Positions 33,661 to 41,679 of a DNA stretch of 64,000 nt are shown here, piece after piece. The DNA comes from Nocardioides halotolerans DSM 19273. GTDB lineage: Bacteria; Actinomycetota; Actinomycetes; Propionibacteriales; Nocardioidaceae. The position numbers and the translations under genes were made by a program. The notes under the pieces are model-generated. The model had not been told where the DNA came from. It made no database searches and saw only the letters and a program-made list of their open reading frames with translations. Position 1 is the stretch's first letter. Each line of letters opens with the position of its first letter. Location of the stretch: assembly GCF_000422805.1 (NCBI RefSeq), contig NZ_KE383927.1:140556-204555 (forward strand), given 5' to 3'.

Positions 33661-34668
33661 ATGTCCGAGCCCCGCAACGTCATCATCATCGGCTCCGGCC
33701 CGACCGGCTACACCGCCGCCGTCTACGCCGCGCGAGCCAGCCTGGAGCCGCTCGTCCTGGCGGGTTCGGTGACCGCGGGCGGTGCCCTCATGAACACCAC
33801 CGAGGTCGAGAACTTCCCCGGCTTCGAGACCGGGATCATGGGTCCCGAGCTGATGCAGGCCATGGAGGCCCAGGCGCGCCGCTTCGGTGCCGAGATCGTC
33901 TTCGACGACGTCATCGAGGTCGACCTGACCGGAGACGTGAAGGTCGTCAAGACCCACGAGCAGACCTACCGCGCCAAGGCCGTGATCCTGGCCATGGGCT
34001 CGGGCTACCGCAAGCTCGGCCTGCCCCGCGAGGAGGAGCTCTCCGGCCGTGGCGTCTCGTGGTGCGCGACGTGCGACGGGTTCTTCTTCCGCGAGCAGCA
34101 CATCGCGGTCGTGGGCGGTGGCGACTCGGCGGTCGAGGAGGCGACGTTCCTGACCCGCTTCGGCTCGAAGGTCTCGATGATCGTGCGCCGCGACGAGCTG
34201 CGCGCCTCGAAGATCATGCAGGAGCGCGCGTTCGCCGACCCCAAGCTCGACATCATCTGGAACTCCGCGGTGTCCTCGATCAACGGCCAGGACCGCCTCG
34301 AGTCGGTGACGCTCGAGGACACGGTCACCGGCGAGAAGCGCGACCTCGACGCCACCGGGCTGTTCATCGCGATCGGCCACGACCCGCGCTCCGAGCTGCT
34401 GACCGGGCAGGTCGACCTCGACGACAACGGCTACGTCGTGGTCGAGCACCCCTCGACCCGCACCAACCTGGTCGGTGTCTTTGCCGCCGGCGACCTCGTC
34501 GACCACCACTACCGGCAGGCCATCACCGCCGCCGGCACCGGCTGCGCCGCAGCCCTCGACGCCGAGCGCTACCTCGCCGAGCTGGCGCACGTCGGCGACC
34601 CCGCCGAGGCGCAGGCCCGCGCGGATGCCGAGGTGGTCATCGAGGAAGCACAGGTCGCAGGAGCGTAG
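33661..34668 (+). CDS. trxB: Thioredoxin reductase
   Basis: NADPH-dependent FAD flavoprotein that reduces thioredoxin. The 335-residue protein has the FAD motif GSGPTGYTAA (11-20), the redox-active WCATC (Cys135/Cys138), the NADPH motif GGGDSAVEEA, and the C-terminal FAD text GVFAAGDLVDHHYRQAITAAGTGC. The length is normal. It lies 76 bases after the SigM partner and 126 bases before trxA, the standard actinobacterial order. Confidence 0.97.
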   Translation: MSEPRNVIIIGSGPTGYTAAVYAARASLEPLVLAGSVTAGGALMNTTEVENFPGFETGIMGPELMQAMEAQARRFGAEIVFDDVIEVDLTGDVKVVKTHEQTYRAKAVILAMGSGYRKLGLPREEELSGRGVSWCATCDGFFFREQHIAVVGGGDSAVEEATFLTRFGSKVSMIVRRDELRASKIMQERAFADPKLDIIWNSAVSSINGQDRLESVTLEDTVTGEKRDLDATGLFIAIGHDPRSELLTGQVDLDDNGYVVVEHPSTRTNLVGVFAAGDLVDHHYRQAITAAGTGCAAALDAERYLAELAHVGDPAEAQARADAEVVIEEAQVAGA

Positions 34669-34794
34669 TCCTCGCGCAGACCCGAGGCCCGGCGCGGCGG
34701 GAACATCTCGCCGCGGCGTGCGGTTGACTGAATCAGGCTTCCACGCTCGTCGGCCCGGTTCGGGGTCGACCAATCAGCAGAAAGGTGACCCATC

Positions 34795-35121
34795 GTGGGA
34801 CACATGGAGTCCGTGACCGACGCCGAGTTCGACGCGCTGGTCCTCAAGTCCGACAAGCCCGTCCTGGTGGACTTCTGGGCGGAGTGGTGCGGCCCGTGCA
34901 AGCAGGTCTCGCCCATCCTCGACGAGATCGCAGGCCAGCACGGCGACAAGATCACCTTCCTCAAGATGAACGTCGACGAGAACCCCGTGACGCCCTCGTC
35001 CTACCGCGTCACTGGCATCCCGACGATCAACCTCTACCAGGGCGGCGAGGTCGTGAAGTCGATCGTCGGCGCTCGCCCCAAGCAGGCGCTGCTCAACGAG
35101 CTGGCGGAGTACATCGGCTGA
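34795..35121 (+). CDS. trxA: Thioredoxin
   Basis: Small disulfide reductase of 108 residues with the active site WCGPCK (Cys32/Cys35), the cis-proline loop TGIPT and the family text PVLVDFWAEWCGPC. The GTG at 34795 follows AAAGGTGA; an ATG at 34804 would remove three residues. It is the electron acceptor of the TrxB encoded just upstream. A strong terminator follows. Confidence 0.97.
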   Translation: MGHMESVTDAEFDALVLKSDKPVLVDFWAEWCGPCKQVSPILDEIAGQHGDKITFLKMNVDENPVTPSSYRVTGIPTINLYQGGEVVKSIVGARPKQALLNELAEYIG

Positions 35122-35144
35122 TGTAGTCGCAGGACGTGTGCGCG

Positions 35145-35174
35145 GAGACCCGATCACGGATGTGGTCGGGTCTC
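35145..35174. terminator. Terminator hairpin between trxA and the GNAT gene
   Basis: A 13-base stem (35145-35157 with 35162-35174, one G-T pair) closes a 4-base loop, GGAT, and is followed by TGCCTTTCCC. It ends trxA transcription and faces the convergent GNAT gene. Confidence 0.82.
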
Positions 35175-35215
35175 TGCCTTTCCCTGCGGTGGTCTCGGCC
35201 CGCTCGACTGCTCGC

Positions 35216-35866
35216 TCAGTTCAGCTCGCCCCTGGTCATCCGGCCCTCCACCGCGCGGGGCTTCGCCGGCCGCACCGCGCCGACGATCCGCTCCAGCGCG
35301 GCCTCGACCTCGTCCTTGAGCGAGAGCGCCGTACGCAGCTCCATCCGCATCCGTGGCGTGGTGCCGTGCGCGCGCTGGGTCTTGAAGCCGACGCTGCCCA
35401 GGAAGTCGGTGGGGAGCACGCAGGTGCCCCGGCGTCCGGGTCCGCGGGTGTCGCCGAACGCCTCCACGGCCTTGATCCCGCCGCGCTTGATCAGGTCGCG
35501 CGCCATCCCCTGCACCAGCATCCGCCCCAGCCCGCCACCGGCGTGCGACGGGTGGACCCAGGCGTTGGTCAGCAGCACCGCGTCGGGTGAGACCGGCGCC
35601 GTCGGGAACGCTCCGGCGCCGGGCAGGAACGCGTCGGGCGCGTAGATGACGTAGCCCACCGGCTGGTCGTCGACCAGCGCGACCCGACCGCACGAGCCCC
35701 AGTCGCGCAGCACCTGCGAGACCCACGCCTCCTTCTCCGAGACGGCGTCGCCGTCGTCGACTCGGGCGCGGCTGACCGGGTCGAGCTGCCAGAAGAGGCA
35801 GCCCTGGCACGGCCCGTCGAGCTGCTCGAGGTGGTCGACGGTGAGCCTCACGACCTTGCGAGACAT
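35216..35866 (-). CDS. GNAT family N-acetyltransferase
   Basis: The 216-residue protein has a GNAT fold; the acetyl-CoA loop is in WVHPSHAGGGLGRMLVQGMARDLIKRG (motif A, about 103-128, with GGGLGRML), and FLGSVGFKTQ marks the late strand. The N-terminal text CQGCLFWQLDP, with two Cys, is characteristic of an actinobacterial subgroup found near trxA/parB. The substrate is unknown. It is convergent with trxA and divergent from the aminotransferase (about 125 bases between starts). Confidence 0.88.
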   Translation of the reverse strand: MSRKVVRLTVDHLEQLDGPCQGCLFWQLDPVSRARVDDGDAVSEKEAWVSQVLRDWGSCGRVALVDDQPVGYVIYAPDAFLPGAGAFPTAPVSPDAVLLTNAWVHPSHAGGGLGRMLVQGMARDLIKRGGIKAVEAFGDTRGPGRRGTCVLPTDFLGSVGFKTQRAHGTTPRMRMELRTALSLKDEVEAALERIVGAVRPAKPRAVEGRMTRGELN

Positions 35867-35992
35867 GGCTCAAGGGTAGGCCGGGTCGGCGAGCCTGTGG
35901 GCCAGCCGGTGATCGGGGTGATCCAGGGTGTGATCCAGTCGGTGGGCCGATGACGTGCGCCGCTGCGGCCCGTCCCTCACACTTGGACCGTC

Positions 35993-37309
35993 ATGGACTC
36001 CACGCCGTCGCGCCCGCTGCACAGCCTCGACCCGTACGTCGACCGCTACGCCGCGCGCACGGCCGGCATGACCGCCTCCGAGATCCGGGCGCTCTTCGCC
36101 GTCGCGTCGCGGCCCGAGGTCGTCTCGCTCGCGGGCGGCATGCCCAACATCTCGGGCCTGCCGCTCGACGTGGTCGGCCGGGCGATCGGCGACCTGGTCG
36201 CCCACCACGGGCCCGAGGCGATGCAGTACGGCTCGGGCCAGGGGGTGCCCGCGCTGCGCGAGCAGATCACCGAGGTGATGCGGCTCGAGGGCATCGAGGC
36301 GCACCCCGACGACGTGGTGGTCACGGTCGGCTCCCAGCAGGCCGTCGATCTCGTGACCCGCGTCTTCTGCGACCCCGGCGACGTCGTGATCTGCGAGGCG
36401 CCGTCGTACGTCGGCGCGCTGGGCGTGTTCAAGGCCTACCAGTGCGACGTCGTCCACGCGGAGATGGACGCCGACGGGCTGGTGCCGGAGGCGCTGCGGC
36501 AGGCGATCGCCGCGACCCGCGCGGCCGGCAAGCGGATCAAGTTCGTCTACACGATCCCCAACTTCCACAACCCCGCCGGCGTGACCCTCTCGGTCGCCCG
36601 GCGCGCGGAGATCCTCGACATCTGCCGGAGCGAGGACATCCTGGTCCTCGAGGACAACCCCTACGGCCTGCTCGGCTTCGACGGTGAGCCGCTGCGGGCG
36701 CTGCGCGCCGACGAGCCCGACAAGGTCGTCTACCTCGGCTCGTTCTCCAAGACGTTCGCACCCGGTTTCCGGGTCGGCTGGGCGCTCGCCCCACACACCG
36801 TGCGCGAGAAGCTGGTGCTCGCCCAGGAGTCCGCGACCCTGTGCCCGCCCCAGTTCTCCCAGATGGCGGTCTCGGCGTACCTCGCGAGCCACGACTGGCA
36901 GGGCCAGATCAAGCAGTTCCGCGAGATGTACCGCGAGCGTCGCGACGCCATGGTCGACGCGCTGCACGACCTGATGCCCGCGGCCTGCCGCTGGAACGTG
37001 CCCGACGGAGGGTTCTACGTGTGGCTGACGCTGCCGCCCGGTGTGGACGCCAAGGCGATGCTGCCCCGCGCCGTGACCGCCCGGGTCGCCTACGTGCCCG
37101 GCACGGCGTTCTTCTCCGACGGCTTCGGGTCGAGCGCGATGCGCCTCTCCTACTGCTACCCCACACCCGAACGGATCCGTGAGGGCGTGCGGCGGCTGGC
37201 CGGGGTGATCGAGGCCGAGATGGAGCTGCGAGCGACGTTCGACGCCTACGCGCCCGCCCGAGAGCTCGGTCCGCGGGGCTACGACGGCCCCAGCAGCGAC
37301 CTCTCGTGA
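35993..37309 (+). CDS. PLP-dependent aminotransferase (fold type I, MocR/2-aminoadipate-like)
   Basis: The 438-residue enzyme has the class I/II aminotransferase core: VVSLAGGMPN, QYGSGQGVPALREQI, TVGSQQAVDLV, YTIPNFHNPAGVTLS, EDNPYGLL, and the PLP lysine in LGSFSKTFAPGFRVGW. It resembles 2-aminoadipate or multi-substrate aminotransferases; there is no N-terminal GntR domain, so it is not a MocR regulator. The substrate cannot be fixed from sequence. It is followed 42 bases on by the acyltransferase gene. Confidence 0.9.
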   Translation: MDSTPSRPLHSLDPYVDRYAARTAGMTASEIRALFAVASRPEVVSLAGGMPNISGLPLDVVGRAIGDLVAHHGPEAMQYGSGQGVPALREQITEVMRLEGIEAHPDDVVVTVGSQQAVDLVTRVFCDPGDVVICEAPSYVGALGVFKAYQCDVVHAEMDADGLVPEALRQAIAATRAAGKRIKFVYTIPNFHNPAGVTLSVARRAEILDICRSEDILVLEDNPYGLLGFDGEPLRALRADEPDKVVYLGSFSKTFAPGFRVGWALAPHTVREKLVLAQESATLCPPQFSQMAVSAYLASHDWQGQIKQFREMYRERRDAMVDALHDLMPAACRWNVPDGGFYVWLTLPPGVDAKAMLPRAVTARVAYVPGTAFFSDGFGSSAMRLSYCYPTPERIREGVRRLAGVIEAEMELRATFDAYAPARELGPRGYDGPSSDLS

Positions 37310-37351
37310 TCACCCCCGCGTGGGCCGCTGCCGACAGGGCGGCTTGACGTC

Positions 37352-38104
37352 GTGCGCGACCTCACCTACCCGCCCGTCATCGCCCTGGCCAAGACCGCCT
37401 TCCGGGTCCTGGGCCAGGACATCACGATCGCCGGCGCCGAGCACGTGCCGCGCACCGGCGGCGTCCTGCTGGCCGTCAACCACATCAGCTACGTCGACTT
37501 CATCTACGGCGGGCTCGCCGCGAACCCGTCGGGTCGCAAGGTCAGGTTCATGGCCAAGCGCGAACTGTTCGACCACCGGCTCACTGGCCCGCTGATGCGG
37601 TCGATGCACCACATCGAGGTCGACCGCGCCGACGGCGAGGCGTCCCTGCGCACGGCGCTCGACCACCTGGCCGCCGGCGAGGCCGTCGGCATCTTCCCCG
37701 AGGCGACGATCTCGCGCGCGCTGGAGCTCAAGGAGTTCAAGACCGGTGCCGTGCGGATCGCCGCCCAGGCCCGGGTGCCGGTGGTGCCGGTGATCGTGTG
37801 GGGCACCCAGCGCATGATGACCAAGGACCACCCCCGGGACTTCTCCCGCGGCAAGACCATCTCCATCGACGTTGGGGCTCCCCTGCACCCGACCGGGGCC
37901 CACCCGGTCGCGGAGACCGCCGGGCTGCACCGGGTGATGAGCTCGATGCTCGACGAGGCGATCCGCGCCTACCCGGCGGCGGAGCAACCGCCCGGGGCGT
38001 GGTGGCTGCCGCAGAGCCACGGCGGCACCGCCCCCACCCTCGAGCAGGCCGCCGTCATGGACGCCGAGGAGAAGGCGGAGCGCGCGCGTCGACGGTCAGA
38101 GTAG
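37352..38104 (+). CDS. 1-acyl-glycerol-3-phosphate acyltransferase family protein (PlsC-like)
   Basis: Transfers an acyl chain to lysophosphatidate or a related lipid at the membrane. The 250-residue protein has acyltransferase block I NHISYVDF (His44/Asp49), block II near KVRFMAKRELF, block III FPEATIS (FPEGT in most members) and block IV VPVVPVIVWG. The length is typical. The GTG start was chosen because the family begins shortly before the first hydrophobic segment. It converges on parB. Confidence 0.9.
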   Translation: MRDLTYPPVIALAKTAFRVLGQDITIAGAEHVPRTGGVLLAVNHISYVDFIYGGLAANPSGRKVRFMAKRELFDHRLTGPLMRSMHHIEVDRADGEASLRTALDHLAAGEAVGIFPEATISRALELKEFKTGAVRIAAQARVPVVPVIVWGTQRMMTKDHPRDFSRGKTISIDVGAPLHPTGAHPVAETAGLHRVMSSMLDEAIRAYPAAEQPPGAWWLPQSHGGTAPTLEQAAVMDAEEKAERARRRSE

Positions 38105-38122
38105 ACTTGACGACTTGCCGAC

Positions 38123-38146
38123 TAGTCGATAAGTCGATAAGTCGAC
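38123..38146. repeat. Three short AAGTCGAT-like direct repeats
   Basis: Three 8-base units (CTAGTCGAT-type, AAGTCGAT, AAGTCGAC) lie in the 60-base gap between the convergent acyltransferase and parB genes. The last runs into a palindrome AAGTCGACTT (38139-38148). No clear function; no strong terminator is seen here. Confidence 0.55.
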
Positions 38147-38164
38147 TTTGCGGCGTTTCCCAGG

Positions 38165-39160
38165 TCAGAGCGCTGTCTGCCGCTCCGGATCGATCGTCTC
38201 GACGATCCTCCGGAGGTCGTCGAGGCTCGCGAACTCGACCGTGATGCGGCCCTTCTTGCGACCGAGGTCGACCCGCACGCGGGTCTCGAGCCGGTCGGAG
38301 AGCCGGTCGGCGAGCTCGGCCAGGCCGGGTGCCGTCGGCTTGGCGCGGGTCGCGCGGGAAGTGACCCCTGACCCGGTGTCACCGACGGCGACGATCTCCT
38401 CCAGCCCGCGGACGCTGATGCCCTCGGCGATCACCCGGCTCGCCAGCCGGTCCTGGGCGTCGAGGTCCTCGACCGCGAGCAGCGACCTGGCATGGCCGGC
38501 GGAGAGGACGCCCGCCGCCACCTTGCGCTGGACCGCCGGTCCGAGCTTGAGCAGCCGGAGCGTGTTGCTGATCTGGGGGCGCGACCGGCCGATGCGCGAG
38601 GCCAGCTCGTCGTGGGTGCAGCCGAAGTCCTCGAGGAGCTGCTGGTAGGCCGACGCCTCCTCCAGCGGGTTGAGCTGCGACCGGTGCAGGTTCTCCAGCA
38701 GCGCGTCGCGGAGCATCGCGGTGTCGTCGGTGTCGCGGATGATGGCCGGGATCGTGCTCAGGCCGGCCTCCTGCGAGGCACGCCAGCGGCGCTCCCCCAT
38801 GACCAGCTCGTAGCTGTCCGCCCCGGCGCGGCGGACCACGACGGGCTGGAGCAGGCCGACCTCGCGGATGGAGTGCACCAGCTCGGCCATCGCCTCCTCG
38901 TCGAAGACCTGGCGCGGCTGGGCGGCGTTGGGCGTGATGGCCTCGATCGGGAGCTCGGCGAACGACGCACCCTCGACGGGCGCGAGCTCCGGACCGGCGA
39001 CGGCCGCGCCGGTGGCTGGGCTGGCTGCGGCACCGGCGGGCTCGCCGTGCGTGCCGTCCTGGTCCGTGCTGACCGGCTCGTCGCCGGCCGGCGCGGTCGT
39101 GGGGATGAGCGAGCCGAGGCCGCGGCCCAGGCCACGGCGCTGGGTGCGTGGTGCGTTCAT
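38165..39160 (-). CDS. parB: Chromosome-partitioning protein ParB
   Basis: ParB binds parS, spreads as a CTP-dependent clamp, and works with ParA and SMC to segregate origins. The 331-residue protein has an N-terminal ParA-contacting basic stretch (RRGLGRGLGSLIP), the CTPase domain (about 67-150: ITPNAAQPRQVFDEEAMAELVHSI, ELVMGERRWRASQEAG), the HTH domain (LLENLHRSQLNPLEEASAYQQLL, RIGRSRPQISNTLRLLKL) and a C-terminal dimer domain. It overlaps parA by 4 bases. Two parS sites lie within the next 3 kb. Confidence 0.97.
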   Translation of the reverse strand: MNAPRTQRRGLGRGLGSLIPTTAPAGDEPVSTDQDGTHGEPAGAAASPATGAAVAGPELAPVEGASFAELPIEAITPNAAQPRQVFDEEAMAELVHSIREVGLLQPVVVRRAGADSYELVMGERRWRASQEAGLSTIPAIIRDTDDTAMLRDALLENLHRSQLNPLEEASAYQQLLEDFGCTHDELASRIGRSRPQISNTLRLLKLGPAVQRKVAAGVLSAGHARSLLAVEDLDAQDRLASRVIAEGISVRGLEEIVAVGDTGSGVTSRATRAKPTAPGLAELADRLSDRLETRVRVDLGRKKGRITVEFASLDDLRRIVETIDPERQTAL

Positions 39161-40296
39161 GATGCCGGTCCGTCCTGGGGCCGCAGCCCCTTCTGTGCGA
39201 GCTCACGCGCGGCGTCGAGGTAGCTCATCGCGCCGGGTGAGCCGGGGTCGTAGGTCATCACCGTCTGGCTGTAGGACGGCGCCTCGGAGACGCGCACCGA
39301 GCGCGGGATGTAGGTCCGCAGCACCTGGTCGCCGAAGTGCGCCCGCACCTCGTCGGCGACGCCGGCCGCGAGTCGGGTCCGGGCGTCGTACATGGTGACG
39401 AGGATGGCCGAGATCGCCAGGTCGGGGTTGAGGTGGGCGCGCACCATGTCCACCGTCGAGAGCAGCTGGCCGAGGCCCTCGAGGGCGTAGTACTCCGCCT
39501 GGATCGGGATCAGCATCTCCTGGCCGGCGACCAGCGCGTTGATCGTCAGCAGCCCCAGCGACGGCGGGCAGTCGATGAAGACGAAGTCGAACCGGTCCTC
39601 CCCCGCCACCTCGACGGGCTCCGTGCTGATCCGCGGGTCCGCGTGCAGGGCCTTGTGTAGCCGCTGCTCGCGGGCGACCACGCTGACCAGCTCGATCTCC
39701 GCGCCGGCCAGGTCGATGGTCGCGGGCACGACGAACAGGCGCTCGACGTCCGGACAGCGCGTCACCACCTCGCGGAGCGCGCGCCCCTCGACGAGGAGGT
39801 CGTAGGTCGAGGGCGTGCCGCGCCGGTGCTCGACGGCGACAGCGGTGGACGCGTTGCCCTGAGGATCGAGGTCCACCACCAGGACACGCTGTCCCAGCTG
39901 GGCGAGGGCAGCCGCGACGTTCACCGTCGACGTCGTCTTCCCAACGCCGCCCTTCTGGTTCGCCACGACCACGACACGGGTGGCCTCGGGGCGCGGCAGG
40001 GGTTCCCGCATCTGCGCACCCTGTCGCGCCAGGAGCATGTGCTCGGCCGCCTGGGCGAGCGGCGTGGGCTCGGCGCCGTAGGGGTCGGACAGTGACGGAC
40101 TCAGCTCGCTGAGGTCGCGCACGCGGGTGACGGTCGGTGTCCCGACATCGCGGGTTTCACGTGAAACCACGTCGCTCGCGTCGGACGTCACCTGTGGAGA
40201 ATTGGGGTCGTTCTGTGGAAGACCGCGCTCACCCGGCGGGTCTTGCTCGGTGGATAACTCCTCACGAGCACCGTCGGCACCAGAGTCCTCCGTCAC
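39157..40296 (-). CDS. parA: Chromosome-partitioning ATPase ParA
   Basis: Walker-type ATPase that pulls ParB-origin complexes. The 379-residue protein has an N-terminal extension of about 105 residues, then the deviant Walker A VANQKGGVGKTTST, VVDLDPQGNAS, the Walker B FVFIDCPPSLG and the family text PIQAEYYALEGLGQLL. The extension is longer than in many ParA proteins and partly consists of the sequence coded by a parS site (VVSRETRD), so part of it may exist because the DNA is constrained. The GTG at 40296 follows GGAAGGGA. Confidence 0.96.
   Translation of the reverse strand: MTEDSGADGAREELSTEQDPPGERGLPQNDPNSPQVTSDASDVVSRETRDVGTPTVTRVRDLSELSPSLSDPYGAEPTPLAQAAEHMLLARQGAQMREPLPRPEATRVVVVANQKGGVGKTTSTVNVAAALAQLGQRVLVVDLDPQGNASTAVAVEHRRGTPSTYDLLVEGRALREVVTRCPDVERLFVVPATIDLAGAEIELVSVVAREQRLHKALHADPRISTEPVEVAGEDRFDFVFIDCPPSLGLLTINALVAGQEMLIPIQAEYYALEGLGQLLSTVDMVRAHLNPDLAISAILVTMYDARTRLAAGVADEVRAHFGDQVLRTYIPRSVRVSEAPSYSQTVMTYDPGSPGAMSYLDAARELAQKGLRPQDGPAS
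40153..40168. promoter_or_regulatory. parS site inside parA
   Basis: GGTTTCACGTGAAACC is a 16-base palindrome differing from the parS consensus TGTTTCACGTGAAACA only at the outermost bases. It lies in the 5' part of parA and codes VSRET. Confidence 0.93.
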
Positions 40297-40327
40297 GCGA
40301 ACATCCCTTCCGGCCGACCTCGAACCG

Positions 40328-40990
40328 TCACCCTAGCCGTGCGCGCTCGACGCGGGCCACCCGCACCACGGTGGCTGTGGAGGACCCGTCGGGCACGCTC
40401 GCCTGCACGATCTCCGGCGGCGCGCACCGGTGCTCCCGGAGTGCTCCGGACGCGTCTGCGACCTCCTGAGCGGCCGAGCTGCCCTTCATCGCCAGCAGGA
40501 CGCCCGAGCCGGCGACCAGGGGCATCGCCCACCCGACGAGACGAGCCAGCGGCGCCAGCGCGCGGGCGGTCACGACGTCGAACCGCTCGCGCCCGTGCAG
40601 GTCCTCTGCCCGCCCTCGGACGACGCGCACCGACCCGAGGCCGAGCTCGTCGACGGCCTCCTCGAGGAACGTCGTGCGCCGCTGGAGCGGCTCGACGACG
40701 GTGACCGTGAGGTCGGGGCGGCCGATGGCGAGCACCAGGCCGGGCAGGCCCGCGCCGGAGCCCAGGTCCGCCACCGTTGCGCCGGTCGGAACGAGGGACG
40801 CGACGGCGAGGCAGTTGAACACGTGACGGTCCCACAGCTTGGGCGCCTCGCGCGGGCCGATCAGCCCGCGCTCCACGCCGGCCGTCGCCAGCAGCTCGAC
40901 GTATCGCTCCGCCAGCGGGAGTCGGTCCGACGAGAACGCCCCCCGCGCCACCTCGGGCGTGGGGGGCGTTTCACGTGAAACATCGGTCAT
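40328..40990 (-). CDS. rsmG: 16S rRNA (guanine-527-N7)-methyltransferase
   Basis: Methylates G527 in the 530 loop of 16S rRNA. The 220-residue protein has the Rossmann SAM-binding motif VADLGSGAGLPGLVLAI (about 70-86) and the family text WDRHVFNCLAV and VTARALAPLARL. Its ATG overlaps the jag stop by 4 bases. Codons 3-8 overlap a parS site, which fixes the start of the protein as TDVSRET. Loss of this enzyme is known to give low-level streptomycin resistance in actinobacteria. Confidence 0.95.
   Translation of the reverse strand: MTDVSRETPPTPEVARGAFSSDRLPLAERYVELLATAGVERGLIGPREAPKLWDRHVFNCLAVASLVPTGATVADLGSGAGLPGLVLAIGRPDLTVTVVEPLQRRTTFLEEAVDELGLGSVRVVRGRAEDLHGRERFDVVTARALAPLARLVGWAMPLVAGSGVLLAMKGSSAAQEVADASGALREHRCAPPEIVQASVPDGSSTATVVRVARVERARLG
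40967..40982. promoter_or_regulatory. parS site at the start of rsmG
   Basis: CGTTTCACGTGAAACA matches the parS consensus at 15 of 16 bases. It overlaps codons 3-8 of rsmG and again codes VSRET. Confidence 0.95.
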
Positions 40991-41679
40991 GAAGCCGGGA
41001 GCACCACCACGAAGCGGCGGGGCTCCACGCCCTCGGACTCGGAGGTCAGCCCGGCGGCGGCGACCGCGTCGTGCACGACCTTCCGCTCGAACGGCGTCAT
41101 CGGCTCCAGCGACGTGGGGGCGCCGGACTCCTTCACCCGGGCCACCGTCTCCTCGGCCAGACGCTCGAGCTGGGAGCGCTTGTCGGCACGGTAGCCGGAG
41201 ATATCCAGCATCAGGCGCGACCGCTCACCGGTCTCGCGGTAGACCGCCAGTCGCGTCAGCTCCTGGAGCGCCTCGAGCACCTCGCCGTCCTGTCCGACGA
41301 GCTGGCTGAGGTCGGCGCCGACGATCGACACCGCAGCACGGTCGCCCTCGACGTCCATATCGAGGTCGCCGTCGAGGTCCGCGATGTCGAGCAGCTCCTC
41401 GAGGTAGTCCGCGGCGATGTCGCCCTCGGCCTCGAGCGCGTCGACGCGGCTGGACGGCGCTGCCCGCTCCTTGTCGCCGTCCTCGTCGCCGTCCTCGTCG
41501 CCGTCCTCGTCGCCGTCCTCGTCGCCGTCCTCGTCGCCGTCCTCGTCGACGAGCTCGTCCCCATCGGTCACGTCGACCTCGTCAGCCTCGTCGGCCACGT
41601 GGGCCTCCTCGGCCTCCACTGCCTCGGGCACCTCCGGCGCCTCGTCCAGGCCGGGCCTCTCGTCGGTCTGCTCAGTCAC
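40987..41679 (-). CDS. jag: Jag/KhpB family RNA-binding protein (KH-R3H)
   Basis: The 230-residue protein has an acidic N-terminal region (1-95) and then a KH domain (about 95-165: AADYLEELLDIADLDGDLDM, LSQLVGQDGEVLEALQELTRLAV) and an R3H domain (about 165-230: KRSQLERLAEETVARVKESG, LEPMTPFERKVVHDAV, ESEGVEPRRFVVVLP). Jag/KhpB binds RNA and is linked to cell envelope and division control in other bacteria. The GTG at 41679 overlaps the yidC stop by 8 bases. Oddity: six tandem DGDE-coding units make the N-terminus extremely acidic. Confidence 0.93.
   Translation of the reverse strand: MTEQTDERPGLDEAPEVPEAVEAEEAHVADEADEVDVTDGDELVDEDGDEDGDEDGDEDGDEDGDEDGDKERAAPSSRVDALEAEGDIAADYLEELLDIADLDGDLDMDVEGDRAAVSIVGADLSQLVGQDGEVLEALQELTRLAVYRETGERSRLMLDISGYRADKRSQLERLAEETVARVKESGAPTSLEPMTPFERKVVHDAVAAAGLTSESEGVEPRRFVVVLPAS
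41473..41544 (-). repeat. Six 12-base tandem repeats coding an Asp/Glu/Gly tract in jag
   Basis: Six identical units of GTCGCCGTCCTC (plus strand) code repeated DGDE in the disordered N-terminal part of Jag. Identity between units points to slippage, and the copy number probably varies. Confidence 0.95.
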
